DNA from: SYFY01 sp041752315
Lineage (GTDB): Bacteria; Pseudomonadota; Gammaproteobacteria; Pseudomonadales; Azotimanducaceae
Assembly (NCBI GenBank): GCA_041752315.1
Contig: JBGSHJ010000020.1
Span: 124,001 to 188,000, forward strand
Direction of reading: 5' to 3'
DNA: 64,000 nucleotides
A model generated the notes under the pieces. That model was given only the letters and a program-made list of their open reading frames with translations, was not told where the DNA came from and did no database searches. This document shows positions 1 through 8,166 of the stretch, one piece after another. The position numbers and the translations under genes are program-made. Numbering within the stretch: the stretch's first letter is position 1; every line of letters starts with the position of its first letter.

Positions 1-1
1 A

Positions 2-340
2 GTCACCGTCCCGACGAGCTTTGTCCAGGATGGACGCATCGTACTGAACCTTTCCGCGATGGCGATTCGCAATCTCGAGATTGGCAACGAAGAACTCAGC
101 TTCGACGGGCGTTTTTCAGGTCATAACTTTTTCGTTCGGGTTCCGCTTCGTGCCGTCCTTGCCATTTATGGCAAGGAATCCGGTGAAGGCATGCTGTTCG
201 AGCCGGAATACGCAGACACGGAAATCACAGACCAATCCCGCGCAACGCTTGAAAGCACACCATCCAGCGCGGAGCCGATCGAACCCGGGAAGAAGCCGCA
301 GACTCGAGCCGAGGTCAGGCACCTGAAAGTCATCAAGTAA
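2..340 (+). CDS. sspB: ClpXP specificity-enhancing factor SspB, 3' part
   Basis: The gene enters from the left edge and its 5' end is outside the window. The frame is open from base 2 and ends with TAA at 340, giving about 112 C-terminal residues. The visible part matches the SspB fold end (ARNLEIGN-type strand, then VPLRAVLAIYGKESGEGMLF), followed by a long acidic, disordered tail that ends in a basic/hydrophobic segment. In the family the folded domain binds ssrA-tagged substrates and the C-terminal tail (here ending VRHLKVIK) docks on the ClpX zinc domain. The usual upstream neighbour sspA would lie outside. The gene is convergent with dolP. Confidence 0.9.
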   Translation, partial: VTVPTSFVQDGRIVLNLSAMAIRNLEIGNEELSFDGRFSGHNFFVRVPLRAVLAIYGKESGEGMLFEPEYADTEITDQSRATLESTPSSAEPIEPGKKPQTRAEVRHLKVIK

Positions 341-354
341 CCCGGATTTGTTGC

Positions 355-377
355 CTGGCATCCCGAGTCGATGCCAG
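355..377. terminator. Hairpin between convergent sspB and dolP
   Basis: A perfect 8-bp inverted repeat (CTGGCATC / GATGCCAG) with a 7-nt loop lies in the 68-nt gap between the two convergent genes. There is no clear U-run on either side, so it is only a possible bidirectional terminator. Confidence 0.35.
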
Positions 378-408
378 ACTTGCCAAGGGTGATGCAACAA
401 CGGGCGAA

Positions 409-960
409 TCAGCCGTCGATGTACTCGAACACCTTCACGATCTTCTGAATGCCAAAAACGGTACTGGCGATTTCAACCGCGTGATCGGCTTCCTGTGCGG
501 GCAATTTCCCCATCAGAAAGACCACCCCGTTTTCCGTGACCACCTTGATCTTCGACCCGGGTACTTCCTTGGTCGCTACCAGTTTTGCCTTGACCTTTGA
601 AGTGATGTACGCGTCGTTGCTTCGCGCCGGATAGGAAATCGGGCCGCCTATCGTCAGTTCGTTGTGAACGATCCGAACCCTGTCAATGCCCTGCGCTACG
701 CTGGTCGCCTGTTCGCGGAGTTGCTCCGAGGTGACCTGACCCAGCAGCAGAACCTGGCCGTTGTAACTCACCGCATGCAGATTGGTGCCCTCGAAATCGG
801 GGCTGGACGCGCGAATTTCGCGCGTGACAACTCCCTCGAGCATTTGATCATCCAGCGCACGGCCTGGCGTCCGACTTCTTGGATCATTGCCAAATACGCA
901 GGCGGCCAGTTGACTGAAGATCACCAGAAGCAGCGTCAGACGCAGAGTAGTCATGGGCAA
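409..960 (-). CDS. dolP: Outer-membrane lipoprotein DolP, dual BON domain
   Basis: A 183-residue protein with an N-terminal lipoprotein signal (hydrophobic stretch ending LAAC, lipidated Cys near residue 21) followed by two BON domains at roughly 45-110 and 115-183. Each carries the GxVxLxG core (NGQVLLLGQV and NGVVFLMGKL). Length and layout fit DolP (formerly YraP), which binds anionic phospholipids at the inner face of the outer membrane and supports envelope integrity and BAM function. It is the last gene of lpoA-yraN-dolP. The start may be this ATG or the ATG two codons in. Its 5' end lies inside yraN (77-nt overlap). Confidence 0.9.
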   Translation of the reverse strand: MPMTTLRLTLLLVIFSQLAACVFGNDPRSRTPGRALDDQMLEGVVTREIRASSPDFEGTNLHAVSYNGQVLLLGQVTSEQLREQATSVAQGIDRVRIVHNELTIGGPISYPARSNDAYITSKVKAKLVATKEVPGSKIKVVTENGVVFLMGKLPAQEADHAVEIASTVFGIQKIVKVFEYIDG

Positions 961-1315
961 AAGCGTTCCTTATCCATTGCAGGCGCGGAAAGTAGTTTGG
1001 ACGTGAAATCGATACTACGTCAAATCGGCAGGCATGATTGCGATAAGCGGTGTGGCGGTGCAGAAACTGATTGGCGGCGAGGGTTATCCTGCGCTGCTTT
1101 TGTCTGTCGACACTCTCCAGAGCGCTACCAAAATCCCGGCGACGCCGCATCCTGACTTCCACGAATATCAGGAGGCCCCGATCTGTTGCGATCACGTCGA
1201 TCTCTCCCACGCGGTGGCGGTAGTTGCGCTTGATGATGCGCAGGCCGTGAAGCCACAGCCAGGCGGTGGCCATCCATTCCGCAAGTTGGCCCTTCAGGTG
1301 TGTGGTCACCAGCAC
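884..1315 (-). CDS. yraN: YraN family protein (UPF0102), nuclease-like fold
   Basis: A 143-residue protein starting at GTG. It has the family core: the N-terminal GQLAEWMATAWL helix, then GEIDVIATDRGLLIFVEVR, whose acidic residues resemble the active centre of the Holliday-junction-resolvase/restriction-nuclease fold, then RITLAANQFL and CRFDVVSI. The biochemical function is not settled in the literature. The usual C-terminal WIRNAF is followed by about 27 extra residues, and this tail is what overlaps dolP. It begins 8 nt after lpoA, so it is probably co-transcribed with lpoA and dolP. Confidence 0.88.
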   Translation of the reverse strand: MLVTTHLKGQLAEWMATAWLWLHGLRIIKRNYRHRVGEIDVIATDRGLLIFVEVRMRRRRDFGSALESVDRQKQRRITLAANQFLHRHTAYRNHACRFDVVSISRPNYFPRLQWIRNAFAHDYSASDAASGDLQSTGRLRIWQ

Positions 1316-1323
1316 GGAAGCAC

Positions 1324-3081
1324 TCAGGGGGTTGCTGCCGATTCAACAACCTGCTGGTTGCGAATCTGGCTCCAGACCTGTGTGCGTCGAAACTGCTGGT
1401 CGGAGTTCAGCGTGAGCAACCCGGTGGAGCCCCAGATGGTCCTGAAGCGCGCGCCGGATGATGAAGGCAGTCGTCTGAGCAGACGATAGGCGTCCGTTCC
1501 CAGTGCATAAAAACTGATGTCCGCGCCACCCTGTCCTGTCCAGGACGATCTCAGTTGTCGATTCAGGGGGTCATCCGCCAGCATGACCGGGAGTTCGGTG
1601 GCCCGTGCACCCTGCAAGCTGAAAATGGCGTCATTGTTGCGCACGGACTGCGTACCCAGAAATATCGGTATGGAGTTTACGGCGTGGTAGGACAACGCCG
1701 GTCCCAAGGTGCTGGTCTGCGCGGGATCGGTCAGCGCCACGATGGCCTGCAGATCACGGCGAACCCCACCGCTGAACTGCACAGGCAATCCGAGAACGGT
1801 CTGCAACTCGGCTTTGCGTCGAAAGCTGGGTGTGGCGCGAAGCGCACCACCCACGATGTCGGTCATGTCCTTTGCATTGCTGATGTCGACTCTCGAAGAT
1901 TCCCCACTCCATTTCTGTTGGATCGCCAGAAGGGAACGTGAAGCCCATGGTGCCGTCGACAAAACAAACAGGACCTTGCTGTGACCGAAGCGATTGAGAG
2001 CATCACCGATGCCAAGGCCTTCGTCCTCGATCGCGAGGCCCAGCTGCCAAAAATCTGGAAGCGTTGACACGACGTCAAGATAGTTCAGCGCGACGACAGG
2101 CATCTGCGGATTGAGTGCCTCGAGCGCGATCACATCATTCTTGACCAATGGGCCGACGATCAATCGCGCGCCCGACTGTTCTGCCTGGGCGTAAAGCTGT
2201 GCAATGGGTTGTGTTGCCGAATCCATGAATACCAGGGTTGGCGAAATGGCAGAAGCCTCCTGGACCTGTGCGGCCACCATGCCATCACGAACGGCTCTGC
2301 CAATGCTCGCCAACTGACCTGTAAGCGGAAGCATCACGGCGACGGTGGCGGGTGCATCAGACTCGGTTTCCGTGAGGTAGTCGATCGCATCCGGCAACTG
2401 GTTGGCGGCGACGTGGTCAGGATAACGCTGCCGCCAGAGTGAAAATGCAGCACGTTCCTCTTCCAGTGAGTTTGCCTGACGTACAACCGCGACCAGATCG
2501 AGCCAGCCGCGGAGTGACTCGTCGCCGCTGACTTCTGTGACAGTGCCTTGTCCGGTGACTGTCTTGAGGAGCGCATCCCATATGCGGTTGTTGTACACCG
2601 AAGTTCCACCCTCGATGACGGCAGCGCGAACGAGTTCGCTGGCGACACAGGCTACCCGACCTTCATGCTGACAAAGCTCCGCACGCAGTCGGGCATTTTC
2701 TGCCGTCACCGTACCGGCGGTGTCGGCAAGTGCAGCGGCAGCCTCGTCAATCAGACCGAGCGCAAGATCACTCTGGACCTGGACAAAGAGTGCACGCTGG
2801 CGGTTTTTTCCAGTGAGGCTGCTGATGTCGAAATCGCGCATGCTGAGTCGGGCAAGATAAGGATCGCCTCCTTCCAACCAGAGCTCTGCTGCGTCCAGTC
2901 GCGCTTCTGTCGCAGGATCCTCTGACAAAATCGCCTGGGTTGGCCTGGAGCGGGACGACTTGGCCGGTACCGTGGATGGTTTGGCGTCCCTGCCTTTGGT
3001 GCTGCTTGGCGTGCTTTGGCAGCCATACAGCGTCATCATCAGGGCGAGCACAACCAAAGCTGAAGTGGATCGGGAAAACAT
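1324..3081 (-). CDS. lpoA: Penicillin-binding protein activator LpoA
   Basis: About 585 residues. The start at 3081 is chosen because it places a lipoprotein signal (LALMMTLYGC) at the N-terminus; longer in-frame starts would bury it. After a Ser/Pro/Lys-rich linker comes a helical TPR-like N-domain (about 45-240), then a periplasmic-binding-protein-like domain beginning VAVMLPLTGQLASIGRAVRDG. LpoA sits in the outer membrane and stimulates PBP1a from outside. The gene is the head of lpoA-yraN-dolP. Its start codon overlaps the rsmI start codon on the other strand (shared CATG), so its promoter must lie within rsmI. Confidence 0.9.
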   Translation of the reverse strand: MFSRSTSALVVLALMMTLYGCQSTPSSTKGRDAKPSTVPAKSSRSRPTQAILSEDPATEARLDAAELWLEGGDPYLARLSMRDFDISSLTGKNRQRALFVQVQSDLALGLIDEAAAALADTAGTVTAENARLRAELCQHEGRVACVASELVRAAVIEGGTSVYNNRIWDALLKTVTGQGTVTEVSGDESLRGWLDLVAVVRQANSLEEERAAFSLWRQRYPDHVAANQLPDAIDYLTETESDAPATVAVMLPLTGQLASIGRAVRDGMVAAQVQEASAISPTLVFMDSATQPIAQLYAQAEQSGARLIVGPLVKNDVIALEALNPQMPVVALNYLDVVSTLPDFWQLGLAIEDEGLGIGDALNRFGHSKVLFVLSTAPWASRSLLAIQQKWSGESSRVDISNAKDMTDIVGGALRATPSFRRKAELQTVLGLPVQFSGGVRRDLQAIVALTDPAQTSTLGPALSYHAVNSIPIFLGTQSVRNNDAIFSLQGARATELPVMLADDPLNRQLRSSWTGQGGADISFYALGTDAYRLLRRLPSSSGARFRTIWGSTGLLTLNSDQQFRRTQVWSQIRNQQVVESAATP

Positions 3082-3967
3082 GAGTCGCAACCCTGGCGTC
3101 ATATATGTCGTAGCGACACCTATTGGAAACCTCGAGGACATGACCTTTCGAGCGGTCAACGTCCTGCGCAAGGTTGAGATAATCGCTGCGGAGGATACCA
3201 GACACAGTCGCGGGCTGTTGAATCACTTCTCGATCACCGGTCCACGCCTGGTTGCCCTGCACGAACACAATGAGGCGGAGCGTGCTGTCGAACTGATCCA
3301 GTCCGCACGTGAAGGCGAATCCACTGCGATCATCTCAGATGCAGGTACGCCGATTGTTTCCGACCCCGGGCTGGCAGTCATTCGCATGGCATGGGAAGCG
3401 AACATCCGGGTGGTACCGGTACCTGGAGCGTCTGCACTGACCGCAGCGCTTTCCGTAAGCCCGTTTGGTGCCCAGGGCTGTCTGTTCGTTGGATTTTTAC
3501 CAGTTCGAACAAAGATGCTGGAATCGATGCTGAACGATCTGAGCACACATTGGGGGGCCGTAGTATTCCTTGAGGCGCCTCATCGAATCGTTGCGACCCT
3601 GCAGGTTCTCGAAAAACTCCTGCCGGGCCGACGTGTTCTGATTGGTCGCGAGTTGACCAAGCTCCATGAAACGCTGCTGCTGGGAACACCTGCCGAGTTG
3701 CTGCCACGGATCCAGGAGGAACATCGTGGTGAATTCATCTGCATTATTGAAGGTGTGGGCGCCTCGGCAGCCAGACCTCCGGGGACATCCCTGGATAGCG
3801 CGATACTGGAACAACTGTTGGTCGGCCTGCTGCCTCCACGTCAGGTGGCAAAGGTGCTCGCAAAGGTGAGCGGTCTCGATTCAAGGTCCGTTTACAGTCG
3901 CTTGGCGAGTGGTCAGCGCGCCGGTGATCCAACACTCTCGATCACTTCAAGTGATGACGCCGACTGA
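3080..3967 (+). CDS. rsmI: 16S rRNA 2'-O-methyltransferase RsmI
   Basis: 295 residues. The family N-terminus is evident (VIYVVATPIGNLEDMTFRAV), followed by AAEDTRHSRGLLNHF and the SAM-site motif ISDAGTPIVSDPG of the tetrapyrrole-methylase-like fold. The enzyme methylates the ribose of C1402 in 16S rRNA. The start at 3080 is chosen by homology; an upstream in-frame ATG at 2960 would lie deep inside lpoA. The Shine-Dalgarno sequence is weak (GGGA). The gene is divergent from lpoA with overlapping start codons and is followed by a hairpin terminator and rnpB, the order also known from Pseudomonas. Confidence 0.93.
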   Translation: MSRNPGVIYVVATPIGNLEDMTFRAVNVLRKVEIIAAEDTRHSRGLLNHFSITGPRLVALHEHNEAERAVELIQSAREGESTAIISDAGTPIVSDPGLAVIRMAWEANIRVVPVPGASALTAALSVSPFGAQGCLFVGFLPVRTKMLESMLNDLSTHWGAVVFLEAPHRIVATLQVLEKLLPGRRVLIGRELTKLHETLLLGTPAELLPRIQEEHRGEFICIIEGVGASAARPPGTSLDSAILEQLLVGLLPPRQVAKVLAKVSGLDSRSVYSRLASGQRAGDPTLSITSSDDAD

Positions 3968-4019
3968 TCTTTTTCGGCTATCGGGAAATCTGGAGCCTGT
4001 CATGTCTTGCCCTTCGACA

Positions 4020-4052
4020 GGGCCCGAACCATGCGGTGGCCCGGTTTTTTTT
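4020..4052 (+). terminator. Rho-independent terminator after rsmI
   Basis: GGGCC pairs with GGCCC, with an inner ACC/GGT stem around the loop ATGC, followed by GG and a run of eight T. It lies 52 nt after the rsmI stop and just upstream of rnpB. Confidence 0.75.
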
Positions 4053-4080
4053 CGTAAGTACCTGATTTTGCGTCTAGAAT
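4052..4080 (+). promoter_or_regulatory. Probable rnpB promoter
   Basis: A TAGAAT -10 box at 4075-4080 stands about 9 nt before the start of the RNase P RNA. The -35 region near 4052-4057 is poor. The placement between the rsmI terminator and the RNA supports a dedicated promoter. Confidence 0.5.
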
Positions 4081-4088
4081 GGCGTCAA

Positions 4089-4469
<381 letters not shown>

Positions 4470-4643
4470 TTTTTTTTAGATAGAAATTCCTTCATTCTAC
4501 GATTTTTTAGAAGAAATCGGTCCTGATCTTAAAGTTGTTTCTAGAAAACCAGACTAGAACTGCGTTTTATATAACTATTAGAAGTCAAAACGGAGCTGAA
4601 CTGGAAATTCCTTGAATTTCCGTAAGTTACTTCAACGCTGGCT

Positions 4644-4671
4644 TTGAATTTCGAAACGCTGGGACTATAGT
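4644..4671 (+). promoter_or_regulatory. Probable mraZ/dcw cluster promoter
   Basis: TTGAAT (4644-4649) and TATAGT (4666-4671) are separated by 16 nt, a good sigma-70 match. Transcription would start near 4678, about 85 nt upstream of mraZ. The rest of the 4478-4762 gap is AT-rich and holds no gene I can support. Confidence 0.6.
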
Positions 4672-4688
4672 GCCCGAGTGTTATTTTG

Positions 4689-4714
4689 TAGGTAAAAAGT
4701 GTCTATTTGTGGGT
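4689..4714 (+). promoter_or_regulatory. Candidate MraZ-binding repeats
   Basis: TAGGT (4689), a degenerate TGTCT (4700) and TGGGT (4710) are spaced 10-11 nt apart just after the predicted transcription start. MraZ of E. coli binds short TGGGN repeats with a period of about 10 nt in its own promoter region. The match is partial. Confidence 0.35.
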
Positions 4715-4762
4715 AGAACCCATGGCGAGCCTCCTCCAGGCTGCCGATAGACGCCTCAAAGC

Positions 4763-5221
4763 ATGTTTCGCGGGAGCGCTACCACAAGTCTGGATGCCAA
4801 GGGTCGTATGGGCCTCCCTGTGCGTGCGCGTGAGCAGCTGATGGCTGTTGATGAAGGCAATCTGGTTGTCACGATCGATCCCGCCGACAGGTGCCTTTTG
4901 CTGTATCCCCTGGCCACATGGGAAGAACTCCAGTCGCAACTGGAGGCGCTCGACAATCTGCGAGCAGGCGTTCGCGCGCTTCAGCGGGTGATGATTGGAC
5001 ATGCCACCGATGTTCAAATCGACGGTGCCGGCAGGATTCTGTTGCCTGCCCTGCTCCGGGACTTTGCCGGTCTCGACAAGACCGCGATTCTCGTTGGTCA
5101 AGGGAAAAAATTCGAAATCTGGGCTGAAGAACGCTGGACCACCCGGCGTGCCCATTGGCAGGCAACCAGTGAGGAGGAGTTGGCCAAGGCGAAGGAGGTG
5201 ATTGTTGGCCTCTCCATCTGA
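4763..5221 (+). CDS. mraZ: Transcriptional regulator MraZ
   Basis: 152 residues with the typical duplicated SpoVT/AbrB-like half-domains: MFRGSATTSLDAKGRMGLPV at the start, and DVQIDGAGRILLPALLRDFAGLDK in the second half. MraZ forms a ring and represses the dcw operon by binding repeats upstream of its own gene. It is the first gene of the cluster and its last 20 nt overlap rsmH. The Shine-Dalgarno sequence before the ATG is weak. The end (GLSI) is at the usual length for the family. Confidence 0.96.
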   Translation: MFRGSATTSLDAKGRMGLPVRAREQLMAVDEGNLVVTIDPADRCLLLYPLATWEELQSQLEALDNLRAGVRALQRVMIGHATDVQIDGAGRILLPALLRDFAGLDKTAILVGQGKKFEIWAEERWTTRRAHWQATSEEELAKAKEVIVGLSI

Positions 5222-6164
5222 TCCGGCAAACGAGCAACCGCCTGACTCACACGTGTCAGTGTTTCTGGACGAGGCGATCGAGGCATTGTTTGAACCCGGG
5301 CTGCCTGCAGGACGAATCTGGGTCGATGGCACGTTTGGCCGTGGTGGTCACAGCCGAGCGATATTGTCCCGAATGGGGGACACCGATCGTCTCGTGGTGA
5401 TTGATCGCGATCCGGAGGCGATCGTGGCAGCGCAGTTGCTGGCCGCAGCAGACGCCCGTGTGATCGTGGTCCAGGGGTCATGGGAAGCGGCGGTCCAGGA
5501 ACTTGCACGCCGTGGTATCGAGCGATGGCATGGTGTCCTCCTCGATCTCGGTGTGTCGTCCCCCCAGCTTGAGAGCAGCGCGCGAGGATTCAGTTTCAGG
5601 CTTGATGGTCCGCTGGACATGCGGATGGATCCGGACGCCGGCCAGAGCGCGGCGGACTGGCTGAACGCGGCCGACGAAAAGGATATTGTCCGGGTGCTTC
5701 GGGACTACGGTGAAGAAACACAGGCCAGACGTATCGCGCGGTCCATTCTCGACAGGAGGCCACTGGCAACGACGGCTGATCTTTCCGCCGCGGTAGAAGC
5801 CGTTGTTCATCGCCGTGCAACAGGCAGGCATGATGCCACGCGCACCTTCCAGGCCGTGCGTATCTTTGTCAACGACGAACTCGGATTGCTGGAACGTTCA
5901 CTGCCGGTGTTTTTTTCCGGGCTCGAGCCTGGGGCGAGACTTGTCGTCATCAGCTTTCATTCGCTCGAAGATCGAATCGTCAAACACTTTTTCCGGGATC
6001 GGGCTTCGCCGCCGAGGCTTCCTCACCGCTTGCCAGTCCGGGCAGATTCAATCAAACCGTCAGCTAGGCTGATCGGACGTTCAAGGGTGCCGTCGCCAGC
6101 TGAAACCAACCGAAATCCTCGCGCCCGCAGTGCACGAATGCGTGTACTGGAGAAAATCGCTTGA
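5202..6164 (+). CDS. rsmH: 16S rRNA m4C1402 methyltransferase RsmH
   Basis: About 320 residues with the family markers HVSVFLDEAI, the SAM loop VDGTFGRGGHS, LDLGVSSPQL, RGFSFRLDGPLDMRMD and VISFHSLEDRIVKHFFR. RsmH (MraW) methylates N4 of C1402, the same nucleotide whose ribose RsmI methylates. There are two consecutive TTG codons (5202 and 5205); a very strong AAGGAGG at 5192-5198 favours the second by spacing. The gene overlaps mraZ upstream and ftsL downstream, so translation is probably coupled. Confidence 0.96.
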   Translation: MLASPSDPANEQPPDSHVSVFLDEAIEALFEPGLPAGRIWVDGTFGRGGHSRAILSRMGDTDRLVVIDRDPEAIVAAQLLAAADARVIVVQGSWEAAVQELARRGIERWHGVLLDLGVSSPQLESSARGFSFRLDGPLDMRMDPDAGQSAADWLNAADEKDIVRVLRDYGEETQARRIARSILDRRPLATTADLSAAVEAVVHRRATGRHDATRTFQAVRIFVNDELGLLERSLPVFFSGLEPGARLVVISFHSLEDRIVKHFFRDRASPPRLPHRLPVRADSIKPSARLIGRSRVPSPAETNRNPRARSARMRVLEKIA

Positions 6165-6430
6165 GTGGCACCATCCGCATCTTGATCTGGACAAGCCTGG
6201 CTTTGGGTATCGCAGGTTCTGCGTTGCTGGTCATCAAGTCCACCCGCCAGATGGGGAAGCTGCATCATGAGTTGCAACTGGTCGGTGTGGCCCACGATGA
6301 ACAGTTGATGGAGCAATCGCGCCTGCTGCTTGAACGCAGTGCAAAAGCAGCGCTCCCTGGTGTCGAGAAGATAGCCGTCGAACAACTTGGCATGGAGTTC
6401 CCGATCAAGATTGCCAGGATCGAACCGTGA
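6161..6430 (+). CDS. ftsL: Cell division protein FtsL
   Basis: 89 residues, starting at TTG that overlaps the rsmH stop (TTGA). One transmembrane segment (about residues 5-25) is followed by a coiled-coil/leucine-zipper-like stretch (HHELQLVGVAHDEQLMEQSRLLLE split over 35-60), the topology of FtsL. FtsL joins FtsB and FtsQ and activates FtsW-FtsI. Sequence conservation in this family is low, so position between rsmH and ftsI is the main support. It overlaps ftsI by 4 nt. Confidence 0.88.
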   Translation: MSGTIRILIWTSLALGIAGSALLVIKSTRQMGKLHHELQLVGVAHDEQLMEQSRLLLERSAKAALPGVEKIAVEQLGMEFPIKIARIEP

Positions 6431-8166
6431 CCTGGCGACATTACGTGCTGCTGGTTGTGCTCTTCGGATTCACTCTGGTGCTTGGCGGCCGTGTGGTCTA
6501 CCTGGCCACCACCGACAGGGAGTTCCTGCAGAAGGAAGGCGATGCCCGATCCATACGCAATGAAGCCATAGGCGCTCAACGTGGCGTCATTCGTGACCGC
6601 TTCGGTGAAGCGTTGGCGATCAGTACGCCGGCTTACAACGTGGTGGTCGACCCCAGTGTGCAAGTGCCCGATCCCAATGCCATCAGGATGCTCGCGACCC
6701 TGCTGCAACTCGATGCCGCGCAGATATCCCTCAAGCTGCAAAACAGAAAGCGACACCATGTTGTCCTGAAGCAGCGAATCACCTGGGATGAAGCACAGAT
6801 CCTGCGTGAAAAGAAGTTCGACGGCGTCAAACTCGAGACCGTCTATCGACGCTACTACCCGGCGGGTGAAGTGACAGCCCACGTCGTCGGCTTTTCCGGC
6901 CTGGGTTCCGGAAATCCGGCCGGTGTTGGCACGGAAGGTGGAGAGGGCGCACTGGAAGTGGGCCTGGAAGGGATCGAGATGGCTTTCGACGACAAGTTGC
7001 GCGCACTGCCCGGCAGGAAGGTTGTGTTGCGCGACCGAAAAGGCCAGAACGTCCGTGATCTGGAGTATGTTCGCGCGCCAAAGCATGGCGAAGATCTCAC
7101 ACTCTCCATCGACTTGCGTTTGCAGTATCTGGCTTACCGCGAGTTAAAGGCGGCCGTGGCGGGTCACAACGCTGCATCAGCTTCGCTGGTGATGCTTGAT
7201 GTGAAGACCGGCGATATCCTCGCACTGGTCAATCAGCCCTCGTACAACCCGAACGAAGGCGCACCAAAGGAATCGGCAGGGATGCGGAACCTGGCCATTG
7301 CCGATGCTCTGGAGCCTGGGTCGACGGCCAAACCATTCGCAGCGCTGGCAGGTCTCGAGTCAGGCAGATTCACGGCGGTGAGTGAGTTCGACACGTCACC
7401 GGGATATGTCCGTGTAGTGGACAAGACTGTCAGGGATCCCGTGGACTATCGGCTCCTCACGCTTACCGGCGTTCTGCAGAAGTCCAGTCAGGTTGGCATC
7501 GTCAAACTGACTCTGGGTCTCGAGCGCGAGTCGGTCTACGAAGTGCTCAAGCGTGCCGGTGTGGGTGAACTTGTCAACAGTGGACTGCCGAACGAAAGTG
7601 CTGGTTCAATTTCGCCCGCAGGTCTGAAGAGCGATGTGGTCAAGGTCACCATGGCCTACGGCTATGGCTTCACCGTGTCTCCACTCCAGCTGGCGCGCGC
7701 CTATCTAACGCTGGCACGCAGTGGCGACAAGCCCGCGGTCAGCATCCTGAAGTCCGAAAAACCGGGCGCCGGAGAACAGGTTTACGATCCGGTCCTGGCG
7801 CGCGGAATAGTCAACATGCTCGAGTCGGTAACGGGCGAGGGTGGCACAGCGAGAGGTGCCAGGATAGAAGGTTATCGGGTTGCCGGAAAAACTGGCACGG
7901 CGCGTGTTGTCGGGCCCAGGGGCTATGACGACAAGCGGCATGTTGCCTTGTTTGCAGGAATGGTACCCGTCGATCGTCCGGAAATAGTCATGGTGGTCAT
8001 CGTCCATGAACCAAGCCGCGGGCAGTCTGGCGGCGGAGCCGTTGCAGCTCCGGTTTTCTCGCGCGTTGCAGAACGCAGTCTGCGGTTGCTGGGTATTCCC
8101 GGTGATTCGTTGCCAATGACAGCCGGGCAGATTCCGCAGGTCCCCCGAACAAGGACGTCCACGTGA
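6427..8166 (+). CDS. ftsI: Septal peptidoglycan transpeptidase FtsI (PBP3)
   Basis: 579 residues from a GTG start. One N-terminal transmembrane helix (about 5-24) is followed by the PBP dimerisation domain (QRGVIRDRFGEALAIS) and the transpeptidase domain. The active-site motif is S299-T-A-K302 (EPGSTAKPF) and the third motif is K488-T-G490 (GKTGTA). The second motif, SSN in well-studied FtsI proteins, reads S353-S354-Q355 here, an Asn-to-Gln change. The protein makes septal cross-links with FtsW as its glycosyltransferase partner. It overlaps ftsL and murE by 4 nt each. Confidence 0.95.
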   Translation: MTWRHYVLLVVLFGFTLVLGGRVVYLATTDREFLQKEGDARSIRNEAIGAQRGVIRDRFGEALAISTPAYNVVVDPSVQVPDPNAIRMLATLLQLDAAQISLKLQNRKRHHVVLKQRITWDEAQILREKKFDGVKLETVYRRYYPAGEVTAHVVGFSGLGSGNPAGVGTEGGEGALEVGLEGIEMAFDDKLRALPGRKVVLRDRKGQNVRDLEYVRAPKHGEDLTLSIDLRLQYLAYRELKAAVAGHNAASASLVMLDVKTGDILALVNQPSYNPNEGAPKESAGMRNLAIADALEPGSTAKPFAALAGLESGRFTAVSEFDTSPGYVRVVDKTVRDPVDYRLLTLTGVLQKSSQVGIVKLTLGLERESVYEVLKRAGVGELVNSGLPNESAGSISPAGLKSDVVKVTMAYGYGFTVSPLQLARAYLTLARSGDKPAVSILKSEKPGAGEQVYDPVLARGIVNMLESVTGEGGTARGARIEGYRVAGKTGTARVVGPRGYDDKRHVALFAGMVPVDRPEIVMVVIVHEPSRGQSGGGAVAAPVFSRVAERSLRLLGIPGDSLPMTAGQIPQVPRTRTST

